Assembly: GCA_963573315.1 (NCBI GenBank)
Contig: OY752149.1
Location: 992,001-1,056,000 of the forward strand
Source: Entomortierella parvispora
Lineage: Eukaryota; Mortierellomycota; Mortierellomycetes; Mortierellales; Mortierellaceae
Direction: 5' to 3'
DNA length: 64,000 bases
Shown piece by piece: positions 11,974-23,793 of this stretch. A program made the position numbers and the translations under genes. Below the pieces are notes generated by a model. The model saw only the letters and a list, made by a program, of their open reading frames with translations. It was not told the DNA's origin and ran no database searches. Position 1 is the first letter of the stretch. Each line of letters starts with the position of its first letter.

Positions 11974-12397
11974 TGGCCCAACTGTACCAAAATAAACTGA
12001 CCCTTTGTAGATGCAAAAGTTTTCAGCTGCCATCTGTGCCCTGGGCGCATGCTTGTGTTGCACGAAGGAGCGGATGCCAACGGACCACACACAGCAGAGA
12101 GAAGCATTGGCGGCCACCCAAATTGCATCCGCCGTGTTCATTTCCTTAAGTGCTCTCATGTGTCGCGCTGTTTTATCTGGTGGGTCTGTCTTGTCTGTCT
12201 TTCCTTTCCCTCCATTCCTCTCTTTGCATCTATCCATTCATCACTCTCGTCATCTTTTCGCCCCACCAACCACATCTTTTCCTCTTTCCTTTCCTTTCCG
12301 AACCAACAACACCATCCCCTCCGCCGACTGCCCTCGCTAGGAGGTCGTAATACCCTTTCGTTAGTTCAACACCCACCCTCGCTGCCCATCTCTTCCC
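11974..12397. other. Intergenic region with poly(A) signal and BUD6 leader
   Basis: AATAAA at 11991-11996 is a plausible polyadenylation signal for the FAR1-type gene. From about 12180 the sequence becomes pyrimidine-rich up to the BUD6 ATG. No gene is seen. Confidence 0.55.
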
Positions 12398-15300
12398 ATG
12401 CAGTCCATTCACGAGAACCCTAGACAATCCCTCGGCCAGGCCCCCCCTGGCTATGCTCCTGCAGCCCCGTCTGCAGCAGCGACAACGCGCCGCAGGAAAA
12501 CCGACCAAGGCGCTGTAGGTTACTTTTTATTCATTTTGCGGTTGTGCCTGAACTGGGTGACCGAGACAATGGCATTCTCTCCATCTCGCGTTCTGGTTTG
12601 GTCTGGTCTGGTCTGGTTTGGTTTAGCAAGTCTGGTCCAACGGCTCATTGACTCCTTTTTTTTTTGTTCGTCAATGCTCCTTCTTGCAGATGAATCCGAT
12701 CGAGGCAACAGTGACCAAGCTGCTGGTGGCAACCAAACAGCTGCTGGAGGGCCTGACGCTTTGGTCGACACGAAAGATGACCGAAGAGCAAGTCTCTGAT
12801 ATCTTTGTCCAGCTCGCCACCCAGTTCAACCTGGCCAGCCAGTCGTTCCATGAAGTTGGCATTGACACGAGGTAACGTGAAGAAAACGATCTCGCTCTTG
12901 CCCATGGCGCGCAGCGCTTGCGCCAAGGCACAAATGCAAAACCGACCATGCCCCGAAAAGGGCCGACCGAAACTAACACAGCAAGCGGCTCGCCACTTTT
13001 TCTGCTCTCTCTCTCTTTCTCTCTCTTTCTCTCTATCTTCCTTTCCGTCTGTTTTGGATAACAGTGAACTGGCCCACATCCCGGATGACCTACGGAGTTG
13101 TCTGGAGACTGCATTGGGCGAGGATCCCTCCCCCGCTTCACTAGACCAGTATCTGCCAAGGATCAAGGAGGTCATCATTAATCTTTTGCAGGGGCTGCGA
13201 CAGAAACAGAACGTGTATAGGGAACAGTACGAGGCGAGGACAGCACGAATGCAAGGAACTTCCTCTCCTTCGACGACACGAATCAGGACTAGTATTTCCG
13301 GTGGACGACGTCCCAGCTTGAGCAAACCCGCAGAACCAGTAGCAGCAGCAACAGAGAGCCACACCACTACCTTAGATCATGCCAAAGGAGCGATGCAGAC
13401 GAATGGTGCCGGGACTGTGTTCCCTACCAAGATGGCGCCAGCGTTTCCTGCAACGCCCCCACCAACGTTCTCAGTATCAACGCCTCACGATGAGCCTCTC
13501 CATGCAGAGACTTTGGCTTCGCTCCGCAAAAGCGATGCCATTACCAGGCGTGCCTCGTCTCGCCGCCACTCCCAACGGTTCTCAACTCTATTGGAACAAA
13601 ACGCGCCACCAGTCCCTAGACGCCATCCTGTTTCCGACTCGAATCTGATGATGACTTACCCAGGCTACAACAGCTCCCAGCCGCCAACACCAGCCATGAG
13701 TCCAAGTGTCCTCCCAGTGTACGGTCAATTCCCACCTCACACACCTTATGACAACTTTCCTGTTAGTCCTGCTCTCTCAACCGGCAGCAGTGGCAGTTAC
13801 ATGGACGCCGTGCCCCTCCCACCGACCTTGCCAGTACCCCCGTTGCCTAGTGGAGTCGATAAAGCGTCAGTAGCGACCGTTGTGCCTTCACCGGGCGGTG
13901 CAACAACGCCAGTGATACCCACCGACAGTGCATTTGCGGAGCCAGTTACCAACATTGTCAATGAAACAGTCGAACAAGAGCCCGCTTCTGCAGCCGTTAC
14001 TGAAGGAGGCGTCAATGACACTACTGAAGTTTCGCTTCATGCACCTTTGGAACTTGCAGGCAAGTGGTCTCTGAAGAAATAGCGTTGTGGTAACTAGGAT
14101 CATGAAGACAAAGACTCCAAACTAACGCTAGCGCCCCTTTCACAATAGCTGTAGAACCGGTCGAACCCAGTTTGACCCTCTTTCTACAGGTGGGAAAGAG
14201 TGTCAAGAAGACAAAGTTTGAAGGGGAGTTGACACACTCTGGACTTCGGATGCTGTTTATGGAAAAATTTCAGTATAACCCTGGACAGGATGACTTTCCG
14301 ACCATCTATGTCAAGGACCCCCATACCAATATTCACTATGAGCTCGAATCTTTGGCAGATGTTCAACAAAACGCGTTTTTGTCCTTGAATGTTGATGGTA
14401 TGTATTTATATGTCTTCAACAATGCCGTCCAAGTCTTTCTTGGATCAATTAGCGAGAAACTAACTTTTTGGTTGTCAAAATCAACTCCTTTCTAGATTTG
14501 GAGAACATTCAACGAAAGATGGACCAAGGATTTGCGGCTCTGAGCAAAGAGCTTCACGACATCAAGAAGGCTCAAGAGGCGCAGGAACAGGCTCGTCAAA
14601 AGGCAGCAAACAGTGCGCCTGAAAGAGCAACGACAAACTCTGAGGGCGCTCAGATGTTGAGGTCAGTGGTACAAAAAGTCTTGGTCAAGAACAAGACCCA
14701 GCCAGCATTGTTGTCTCTGACTTCTTCACCTTCGCCTCAGAGCAAAGTCTCTGCGGCCGAACTGAAGTCCCAATACGATGAGATCCAGACACTGAGACGG
14801 GATCTGGGTGTGGTGCGACAACTGTACACGGAACTTCAGACGGATACAAAGTCGATGCTGGGCAATCTACAGGGCTACACAAGTCGGATCCGGAAACAGG
14901 CCTTGGAGGCGCCAGTGTCGGCACGCCTGTTTATTGAGAACGGCAAGGTGAAACTGGACAAGAAGTCCGAGGATTTGACCAACAAGATTGAGGACCTGCA
15001 GGATGTGGTCGAGGACATGAAGACGAACGTAACGCAGCGACGAGGACGGCCAAGTGACAGTTCGATCGTGTTTGTAGACAAGCAGTGTGAAGAAATTGGG
15101 GCCGAGATTTCTGAACTTTCGGACTATATCCAGACCCTGCGACCTGCCTGGAAGAAGACATGGGAGGTGGAGCTGCAGACGATTGTGAAGGAACAAATGT
15201 TCTTGAAGGAGCAAGAGGGTCTTTTAGAGGATTTGAAGGAGGATCGAAGCTCTCTTTTGCAGACACTTGGCAACCTCAAGAAGCTGATTGAACTCCAAAA

Positions 15301-15775
15301 CAAGAATGGAGGATTGGGATCCAAGACCAAAGACTACTTTTTTGCCCCGGTAGTGGATGACAGCTTTGAGGGATTGAAGACGGTGATGGAGGAAGTCAAA
15401 TTGATCTCTCCAGACTCGGACAAGAGACTGAAGGCGATGGCGCAGATGGAGAAACTGCGTCATATCGAGCTGTCGAATCGAATTGACGAGTTTGAGGAAG
15501 AGCTGACAACGTTTGTGGGAGCAAGCAAGCTGAGGAAGACTGGAGGAGCACTCGAGGCCGAACGTCAGAGACAACAGCGCGACTCTGAAAACCTGAAGGC
15601 GATGTTTGCAGCCAAGAACGCGGCTGCGGCCCCCTCGTCTGCCGTCTCAGATTCTAATGGTGTAGAGATGATTCAAGAAGAAGAAGAAGTAGAAGAGGCG
15701 GAGGGGGCTGACGGCGAGGCCGACGTAGAGGCGCCAGAGGAACAGGGTATCCATGATGGTCCTGTGGAGCCATAG
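12398..15775 (+). CDS. BUD6: Actin-interacting protein Bud6/Aip3
   Basis: Five exons: 12398-12514, 12690-12871, 13065-14059, 14149-14397 and 14496-15775, giving 940 residues. The N-terminal part (IEATVTKLLVATKQLLEGL, WSTRKMTEEQVSDIFVQL) matches the conserved start of fungal Bud6. A Ser/Pro-rich linker follows, then the AIP3 domain from about residue 440 (LTLFLQVGKSVKKTKFEG, TIYVKDPHTNIHYELESL) and long coiled coils to about residue 860. The tail is acidic. Bud6 binds actin monomers and activates formins at polarity sites and the hyphal tip; the C-terminal coiled coil is the actin/formin-binding part. Intron 3 uses a GC donor (AG|GCAAGT, 14060) with acceptor AATAG at 14148; no GT donor keeps frame at that point. 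Intron 2 holds a CT-rich run. Confidence 0.93.
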
Positions 15776-16145
15776 AGGATAAATTCTGGATAAATTATTA
15801 TCAATATTAAATAATAAAAAATAAATATTAATACTGGCGCCACCAAAATTAATATAGCAATCTGACGTCACGGTACTCCCCAGACGCGCGTACTGACATG
15901 ACGCGTCTTGGGCGGGTGCGTACTGCCCAGTCTCGGCGTGCGAGGAAAGAGGACAAAGTGGACGTAACGCGCATCTGCCAATTCATTGCATTCCTTCTTG
16001 AAGACACACACATTCAGACGACTAGGGGCTACTTTCTTTTTACTGCCTTTTCATCTCCTTCTCTTGCTGCTGGAACAACCCACCCTTCTTCCCATCTCCC
16101 CTTCTTTCTTTTCATCCGTCTCGTTCCTTCTCTCTACAATTCATC
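15776..16145. other. BUD6 3' end and PRE10 promoter
   Basis: AT-rich 3'UTR with several AATAAA-like words up to about 15840, then a GC-richer promoter segment and a pyrimidine-rich leader running into the PRE10 ATG. No gene. Confidence 0.6.
15863..15870. promoter_or_regulatory. CRE/ATF-type palindrome TGACGTCA upstream of PRE10
   Basis: A perfect 8-bp palindrome 283 bp upstream of the proteasome alpha-3 ATG. It matches the consensus of bZIP factors of the ATF/CREB family. The same octamer occurs upstream of CDC48 (46592-46599); I noticed no third copy in the window. Confidence 0.4.
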
Positions 16146-17803
16146 ATGAGCTCTATCGGAACAGGGGTAAATGCTCCTTGCTTGACTCTCTTCTTCAAGG
16201 GTGACAATGAATTCATGCTAAGGAACGCGAATCTCTTCTTGTCCGGTTTCTAGTATGACGTGTCTGTATCGACCTACTCGCCTGACGGTCGCGTCTTCCA
16301 GGTGGAATACGCCGGCAAAGCTGTCGAGAACAGTGGGTATGTTCTCTTTTGATACAGGAACCAGATCAAGCGACTTTTTTTTTCTCTCTCTTTCTCTGGA
16401 CATCCCTCTTTGGGATTTTTCTCTTTTTCTCCTGTCTCCCACTCCTTCTTTTTGTTTCTCATGAGAAGAGGGTATGAAGAAGGGATCGTATATAGGCAAC
16501 GGAATTGAAACTAACAGCAAGATGTTATTTATTTTTTGATTTTTGTCTGAATTTCTTTGTCTCCATCCTATAGCACTGCCATCGGTATTCGCGTCAAGGA
16601 TGGTGTTGTCTTGGCTGTTGAAAAGTTGATCCAGTCCAAGTTGCTTGTCCCCGGTGCTAACCGCCGCATCCAGAACGTTGATCGCCATATCGGAATTGTA
16701 AGAGGAAAACTGGAGCAGGATTTTTTTTTAATTGCATGGCATGGAGATCAAGACGAGGAGGAGAACACTGGAGCTTACCGCCGTCTTGATCTTTTTCCCT
16801 CTTTTCTCTGGACATGCAATGTAGGCTACCGCTGGATTGTTGGCTGATGGTCGCCATATTGTGAAGCGTGCTCGTGAGGAGGCTCAGAGCTGGAGAGACG
16901 TTTACAGACAACCAATTGATGGACAGGTAATACAGGATTCGGATGTTTTTTTTTCGACCGTTATAGTAATTGAACAATGGAGGCAACGCAGGCAATTGTT
17001 GAAGACTAAGTCCATCCTCTTTGTCAATACTCTTTTTTTTTTAAAAAAATAGAACATTGCCAGCCGTGTTGGTGACTATGTCGCAGCTTATACTTTATAC
17101 TCGAGTGTGCGTCCTTTCGGAAGCAGCACAATCATCGCCACAGTGGATACCACAGGACCCAAGCTTTACATGGTTGAGCCTTCAGGATTGTACTGGGTAG
17201 GGATTCTTTGGTCGTTTACTTTGTGTGGGCTCGCTGCACACAAAAGCGATTACAGTGCACAAAAAGATAAACTAACACCAACTTGTGAATTGAACTATGG
17301 ATCTTTCTCAATAGGGCTACCATGGAACTGCTATTGGAAAGGGTCGCCAGGTGGCCAAGACTGAGATTGAGAAGTTGAAGCTCGATGAGATGACATGTCG
17401 CCAGGCTGTGAACGAGGCTGCCCGCATGTAAGGATTTGTGGGGACCTTGACAAAAACTGTCAAAGACACCTTGAGTGTTCCGTATTCTACTGTGAAAAAA
17501 GATACTTATATGTTCGCTTCTTGTTTTGATAGTATTTACAATGTCCACGACGATGCCAAGGACAAGGAATTCGAACTGGAGTTGAGCTGGATCTGCGCAG
17601 AGTCAAAAAACCTTCACCAGTTTGTCCCCAAGGAGATTGCCGAGGAAGCCGAGAGACTTGCCAAGGTAAAGATGAGGAATATGATGCTACCGATGATTCA
17701 CGAAACAGTTTAGAAGAATAGTGTTGTTCTAATCGCGACTTGCTTTGTCCCCTGTGTACTACCGATGTAGGCTTCCTTGACAGAGGATATGGATGATGAT
17801 TAA
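16146..17803 (+). CDS. PRE10: 20S proteasome subunit alpha type-3 (yeast alpha7)
   Basis: Eight exons: 16146-16166, 16254-16336, 16574-16697, 16825-16926, 17053-17196, 17315-17427, 17533-17665 and 17771-17803, giving 250 residues, the normal family length. The N-terminus [20 protein letters not shown] carries the proteasome alpha signature. It then reads [20 protein letters not shown], followed by [30 protein letters not shown] and FELELSW. The end is acidic (EDMDDD), as in PSMA3/Pre10. The subunit forms part of the outer heptameric ring and lacks catalytic activity. The adjacent helical N-terminus and YSPDGR contribute to gate contacts in the family. Confidence 0.97.
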
Positions 17804-17866
17804 AGGACAGGCGATTAAAGACCGATAGCCCAACCTCAAAAGAATATGACCAGCTGGAAACAAGTG

Positions 17867-17872
17867 AATAAA
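17867..17872 (+). terminator. Poly(A) signal AATAAA of PRE10
   Basis: Canonical hexamer 64 nt after the PRE10 stop codon, followed by a C/A-rich stretch. Confidence 0.5.
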
Positions 17873-18012
17873 CCCCATTCAAAACATGTAGAAGCTATTC
17901 ATGTTATGAGCTTTGCAGGTGAACAAACGGGAAGCGGGCAAGTGGGATGCGTCGTTGAGTCCGAAAGGGGTGTACACCGAAAAAGGGCCGCTGCCTGGTG
18001 GCTTGTGCTACC

Positions 18013-18019
18013 TATAAAT
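18013..18019 (+). promoter_or_regulatory. TATA box of RPS14
   Basis: TATAAAT 53-59 nt upstream of the RPS14 ATG, followed by a short pyrimidine-rich leader (CCTCCTTTTCTACACTC) of the kind common in ribosomal-protein mRNAs. Confidence 0.5.
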
Positions 18020-18071
18020 TTAGACCTCAGCGGGAATGAATTGAAACCTCCTTTTCTACACTCTAGCCATC

Positions 18072-19293
18072 ATGGTAATACATCGCTGTCTCACATCCGT
18101 TGGATGGATCCATCCATCCATCGACAAAACTCGGGAACTGGAGATCACACACCAAGCGCCCGTTCGCCATTGAGTCGTCAGAGATTTCTGGAGACTTTGA
18201 ACTTTTTTTTTCTGCGATCTGGTTCATCATCATCTTGTGAGAGATCAATCTCGTTTCAGAGTCGGATCAACACTCGATGGACAAGAAATCTGCTTTAATC
18301 GATATACAGATTCACCTGTGGTGGCAGGCTGAGAGGGAGTGGCAAGGAGGGGATGACCTCGATTCTTGACTCCTCGCAGGTTGACGACAGAAGAGGCTGA
18401 GAGGTCCTGATGAAAGAGATTCACAAATCCAAGGCACGGTTGTTGAGGATCTTTTTCTTGGGAATACCTTTTACTGGTGCGGGTCCTTATCACATCGGCT
18501 GACAGGGAATCTCAAGAGTTCACTTCAGCTCTATCCTGGACAGCAACGCTTTCTTGACCTTTGCCCAACTACAATTGGTCCCTCCCCCCCCCCAGCGCCT
18601 TTCAATTTTCAGGCACCACCAACCACCTGGATCATAGTATTAACCGATAATTTTTTTCTTTCTGTCCGTCTCTTAGTCCAAGAAGGTCAAGTCCACCCCT
18701 AAGGTTCAGGAAAACATCTCCCTCGGTCCCCAGGTCCGTGGTGACGAGGAGGTCTTTGGTGTTGCCCACATCTTTGCCTCTTTCAACGATACCTTTGTTC
18801 ACATCACCGATTTGACCGGTCGTGAAACCATCTCCCGTGTCACCGGAGGTATGAAGGTCAAGGCCGATCGTGATGAGGCCTCCCCTTACGCCGCCATGTT
18901 GGCTGCCCAGGATGTTGCCGTCAAGTGCAAGGAGGTCGGTATCACCGCCCTTCACATCAAGCTCCGTGCCACCGGTGGTAACCGCTCAAAGACCCCCGGC
19001 CCCGGTGCCCAGTCTGCTCTCCGTGCCTTGGCCCGTGCCGGCATGAAGATTGGCCGTATCGGTAAGTGTTTTTTATATCATGCCGGACGTCCATTCGTCA
19101 TTTTGTTGAACGGATCATATACTTGAGAGAAAAAAGAGTTTTTCTTTTTCTTTTTCATTTATATTTTTTGAACAATGAAATACTTATGCACCTCCTTCCT
19201 CTATAAATTTTTATACAATTTATAGAGGATGTCACCCCTACCCCTACCGATTCTACCCGCAAAAAGGGAGGTCGTCGTGGTCGTCGTCTGTAA
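18072..19293 (+). CDS. RPS14: Ribosomal protein uS11 (S14 of the small subunit)
   Basis: Exons 18072-18074 (the ATG alone), 18677-19061 and 19226-19293, giving 151 residues, the same length as human RPS14. Hallmarks are [40 protein letters not shown], the invariant [20 protein letters not shown] loop and the basic C-terminus [10 protein letters not shown]. In the ribosome it sits on the platform near the decoding region. Intron 1 (602 nt) begins directly after the start codon; the coding body reads [19 protein letters not shown] from the acceptor. Codon choice in exon 2 is strongly biased to C-ending codons, as expected for a highly expressed gene. A different upstream first exon cannot be ruled out, but the ATG with TATA box fits well. 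Confidence 0.95.
18400..18510 (+). ncRNA. Possible intronic C/D-box snoRNA (weak)
   Basis: Inside RPS14 intron 1, a UGAUGA core (18408-18413) is followed 86 nt later by CUGA (18499-18502). The flanks GAGA (about 18400) and TCTC (about 18510) could form a short closing stem. The base before UGAUGA is C rather than the preferred purine, and no clear C'/D' pair is seen. Snail-size introns in ribosomal-protein genes are common hosts of such RNAs, which is the main reason to list it. Confidence 0.2.
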
Positions 19294-19775
19294 AGAAGAC
19301 AAAAAAAAAAGGGAGAAATGTTATGGAAAAGAGGTGGGAGAGAAAACGAGAGAGTGTTTACAAAGAGATTGTCATTTGGGGATGGAAACGTCCTTGTTCG
19401 TCTTTTTCTTTACTCTCTCAAATCTACTCTTCTTTGGATCTGTGCCATTGCTCCTTTATTTTTTTTTGCTCTGTCTTTTCGCGGGAAACAAATGTCTTTG
19501 TCCGAAAAATCGAGAATTCAAGTCCTCCGTCAAGGGAAACCCAACGTCTTTTTTTTTTTCCAAGCAAGGGGATTCATGGACACCGTCAAGTAGCAAGAGA
19601 TAAATAAAACAAAAAGCACCTGTATATATCCTTTTTCTCTTTGGTTTATTCGTTTGGAGCAACTTTTTTTTTCTCGGGGGGGTGTTTTTTTTTGGAACAT
19701 GACGCACTTTTGGGGGAAAATGTCTATGTTTTTTTTTCTTTGAAGGGTAGGAAAGGTAGATAACGTTTTTTTCTC
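19294..19775. other. Convergent 3' region between RPS14 and the CCCH gene
   Basis: Holds many T- and A-homopolymers. AATAAA at 19603-19608 could end RPS14 transcripts (3'UTR of about 310 nt). No gene is supported. Confidence 0.55.
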
Positions 19776-22700
19776 TTAAAGCTGCGCCATCTGAGCATAG
19801 CTCATGGGTCCTGCGGTCAAAGCAGCCGCCGTTTCGACCTTGTCAGAGAGTGAAAGAGACGAGGTTGCGAGATCCAGAGTGGTCATGGCCGATTTTTCAT
19901 CCTCACATCCTGAAGAAGAAGCACAAGAGCCCTCACCGCGCTCACGACTGGTTAGGCTGATGGGGGTCATGGATCCGGTGGCCGAGTATCCCTGTGTGGT
20001 CTGCTGTTGAGAGTGAAAGAGTCCAGCTCTTGTCGCGTTCGTCCGTCCCGGTTGACCATCTCCCTTGACCTGCATCCCGGTACCATTCTGGTCAAGGACA
20101 ATGTCGTCATCAATCTTGAACTGAACTTCTTCTGAATCAAGGGGAAAAGGACAGAATGGATCGGGTGTAGAGTTTCTCTCCTTGTAGTGGGACTCTCCTG
20201 CCCCGGTCTCGAGATCTCCCTCAAAAGAGGAGGTGACGGAGGAATCGAAAGGATGACGACCATAATGTTGTTGGTGGTGGTGGTAGTGTTGTTGACGATG
20301 ATGAACATGATCCTGAAACGAGAACGATCCCTGTCGGGTCTGCGTAGGGATCAACATTGCAAGTGGAGAGACTGGCGCGTTATCGATGTCATACTGCTGC
20401 TGGAGCAGCTGTTGCTGTTGCTGCAACGGATCAAACTCGTGGAAAGAAGAGCGAAAGTGGAGGTCTGCAATTCGATTGCGCGAGCCGCCTAAAATCATTT
20501 AGAACAGTAGCTCTTGTAAGCAGCCAATCTACTAGTGTGTATGGATATAGCACAGATGCCTTGCATATTCAATTTACCTGCACTGGGCAAGGACGCGTTA
20601 TCGAAACGAAACAGCGCGTCATCGTCCTCATCTTTGTCCTCCGCCAAGGAACCAGAAGAAGGAGACGGCAAGATGGTAGTTGACCGAGCAGTTTCCATGC
20701 CGATTGCATGTTGAACATCGTCATGACGACTCTGCCGTCGCTGTCGCTCTCCAGTCGTCAACAAATCATTCAACGAAGCTGGAAGATATCCTTGGTCGGA
20801 CCCCATGTCATCATCCGAATCTGTATATTCGTCCTCGTCCTCGGCGACGATATCCTCAAAACCAATAGTGCTCGGTCGCCTTCTCAAAGTGGTCTCGTCC
20901 ACTCCAACCTCGTCCTGGTCATTGGCACCACTACTGTTATAGAGATCGTGAAGCTCAGGAATAGAGTGAAGTCGGAGAGGAGAGGACGCGTTCACCTCGT
21001 TCTCGCATGAGACTGACAGGAACAGGGCCTTGTTGCCAGCATGGTAAAATGGGGACGATGAGAGCGCTGCTCCATTCCCTTCTGCAGCCATAGGTGTCAG
21101 TCGAAAGATATCTGGGAGAGATCGTTGTCGGATTGGTAACGGTGCAGCCAGATGTCTACGAACTCGACTCTCCAAAAGTCCCAAAGGATTGCCATTGCCA
21201 TTGCCATTGCTATTGGAATTTCGGATACCATTGACATCCAAGTTGGCAGAGTCCTCTTCCGAAAATGGCGAGTGGTTTCCTCCCATGCCGAATGCACCGT
21301 TGGCGCTATACTCGGACGAGCTTCGGACCAACGCAGATTTCAGGAAACCTTGCTGTTGATTCGGCGAACGGCCACCCATCATGAACTCGACGTTGTTATT
21401 GTTGAAATGAATACCTTGCTGTTGGAAAGTGGAAGTCAAATTATTGCCGCCCGAGTTGTTATTTGTGCTGTTGTTGTAAGGAGGCGAGAGGGGCTCAGAA
21501 GGCCACATGTTGTTCAGAATGGCTCCGCTGGACGCTCTCCTCTCCAATCGGTTTCTTCCAAGGCTGCCTCCGCCTCCGTTCCCACTCAGAAGAGACTTGC
21601 GATCTTGAGCAGGGAAGGTATGCGCAAGCGAGCATTTCATTCCAAACTTGCAGTTGCCCTTTAAAAAGTACTTGCACACATGTGTCTCTGCAACTGGGTC
21701 CCGATTATGAGAGAACAGACAGTTTTTGCCGGCAGTGCATGCTCCACTTTTGAAGAACTTGCATGGGATGTGCTGCAGATTTGCGGCTAATTAGATAATA
21801 AGGGGTGGATTTGTTATTGCTTTGGTCACAGCTTCTTTGAAACATCCAAGGCAAGGGCGAATAGCGCGGGAGACCAATGCGTCCCATCAGCTATATCGGT
21901 CTAGTCGACATACCTTTCGAGGACTGCGATGGTGTCGGTGTTTGGCGAGGGAAGGGCAAGAGCGGAGGTCGGTCCATGGGCCAGAGGGGCGGTCGCTTGA
22001 CAGAGTTGTTGCTCATCGGGAAGTTGTACGAGTTGGGTGATCGTGCCATCATCCCCGAGGGCGTCAGAGGAGGAGACGCGATATGGAACATGTCCATCTG
22101 CGGTCCCTTGCCGGCTTCGCTCCAACGATGCTGATCAAATCCAAGGGAAGAGTCTTGGTTGCCGAGTCCCTGGAACAGTTGCTGCTGCTGTGATGGAGGT
22201 TGTGTTTGCGGCAGCCCCATCGGGTCCATTGATGAGATGGGCGCGTTCATATGAGAACCCATACCCTGTACAGAGTCCAGTCCTTGAAAGTGGGGGACCT
22301 GATGCTGCTGTTGGATCAGATGCATTTGTGCTTGCATAGTGTGTTGTTGAAAAGAGCTGGAGCCTGAGTTTGGCCTCGCGGTCTGCAGCTGTTGCTGCTG
22401 TTGTTGTTGTTGTTGTTGCTGGAGAGGGTGGACAGATCCAAAGGATTGCGCAATCAGTCCCGGATTCAGGGTCGAGCCGGACCTATCCCGTCAAAAGGAC
22501 AAGAGTGAAGAGCAGACAGGGGGGTGATAGGGCATTGTTAGTTTTTGCTGTTTTTTGTTCATTCAGTCTGTCTGTCCGTCTGCCGTGTACGGGTGTTGAT
22601 CGCCGCTGCCGCTGTATTTTCGAGGTCAATGGGTCCCGCCAGGGAAGACGGCTCGGGGAATGGATGCCCACGGGAGGAGAAGGAGGGGCAAGACTCTGCC

Positions 22701-23581
22701 CCCTGTCCCTTCCTTGCCTTCCTCCTTCCCTCTGACCCCGAGCCTTGGTCGAATCACAATCACAGCGCAACCAGAACCAGTCTTGCTTGATTCCTCATGG
22801 CATGGCATGGGTGGTAGGGGGGGTGGTCTTCCCGCGCCCGTCATTTCATGTGGCCAGAGTGATGGTGCAGCGCATCCTCCCTGCCCAGCCCCTTTGCTAT
22901 TCCGGCCGCTGGAAACGAGCCAAGACAAACTTTCATTTTGTGCAAGTACGGTACAGGCCATGTACCGGGAGAAACCACTCCATGTCCAACCCCATTGGCG
23001 CTGCACCTGCACCCTGCACTGCACGCACCATCCATGTCGTCCCTCTTCCCTTTTCCACCCGTCATACTATAGACACAATGACAAAAACAGGTGGCCAAAG
23101 GCCGTCTTTGCGTCCGAGCTTGTTTCTTTGTTTGGCCACCAAAAATCAAAATCGCGCTCCCCCTCTGATCCCTTCTCCGCTCTGGTTGTCTGCAGCGCGA
23201 CGCGAAAGGGAGTCCTCCCCTGACCTCCTAGCCCGTGTCTGTGTCGAATCCCTTTCGAATCGGTCCTCAATGCTCCCTTTCATTTCATTTCATTTCATTC
23301 CATCTCCAGCTGCCCTAACAGAAACAAATGTCTATACGAAAAAAAGAGAGGATTACCTTGGCAAAGGTGGAAAGTCGTTGACCATCCAAGACGAGCCACC
23401 AGGCTTGTCCAAAGGACCAACAGGTCGCTGCTGCTGTTGTTGTTGTTGAAGTTGTTGTTGTAGTTGCAAATGAACTTGAAGCTGCTGCTGTTCTTGGAAA
23501 TGCATCTGAAAAGAGTTTTGTCTCGACTCATTCAACGATTGAATTTGAATCACTGGCGCCACTGCAGTCTGCTGTTGCTGC

Positions 23582-23621
<40 letters not shown>

Positions 23622-23793
23622 GCTGGAACTGGAGTTGATGGTGTTGAATTTGTTGCTGAAGCTGTTGCTGCTGCTGTTGTTGTTGATTAGAATACTCTTG
23701 TGGTGTATGAAGATCTTGCTGCTGTTGGGACAGCGACGAGCCAGACACCGTTGCTGCTTCAACGCCGGTCGAGGCTTGATGGAGTGCCAACAT
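19776..23793 (-). CDS. Tandem CCCH zinc-finger protein, Gln-rich (Lee1/Cps3-like)
   Basis: Exons on the minus strand: 23793-23357, 22482-21914, 21786-20578 and 20488-19776, giving 975 residues. Two C-x7-C-x5-C-x3-H fingers sit at about residues 344-362 (CKFFKSGACTAGKNCLFSH) and 373-391 (CKYFLKGNCKFGMKCSLAH), separated by 10 residues. This spacing and wording resemble fungal Lee1 and fission-yeast Cps3 proteins, which probably bind RNA. The N-terminal 330 residues are dominated by long Gln runs; the C-terminal half is Ser/Asn/Gly-rich with an acidic patch around residues 650-680. Intron 1 is 874 nt, the longest among the minus-strand genes. The start is the first ATG after an acceptor-like AGTGTAG, so an additional upstream exon is possible. 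Confidence 0.82.
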
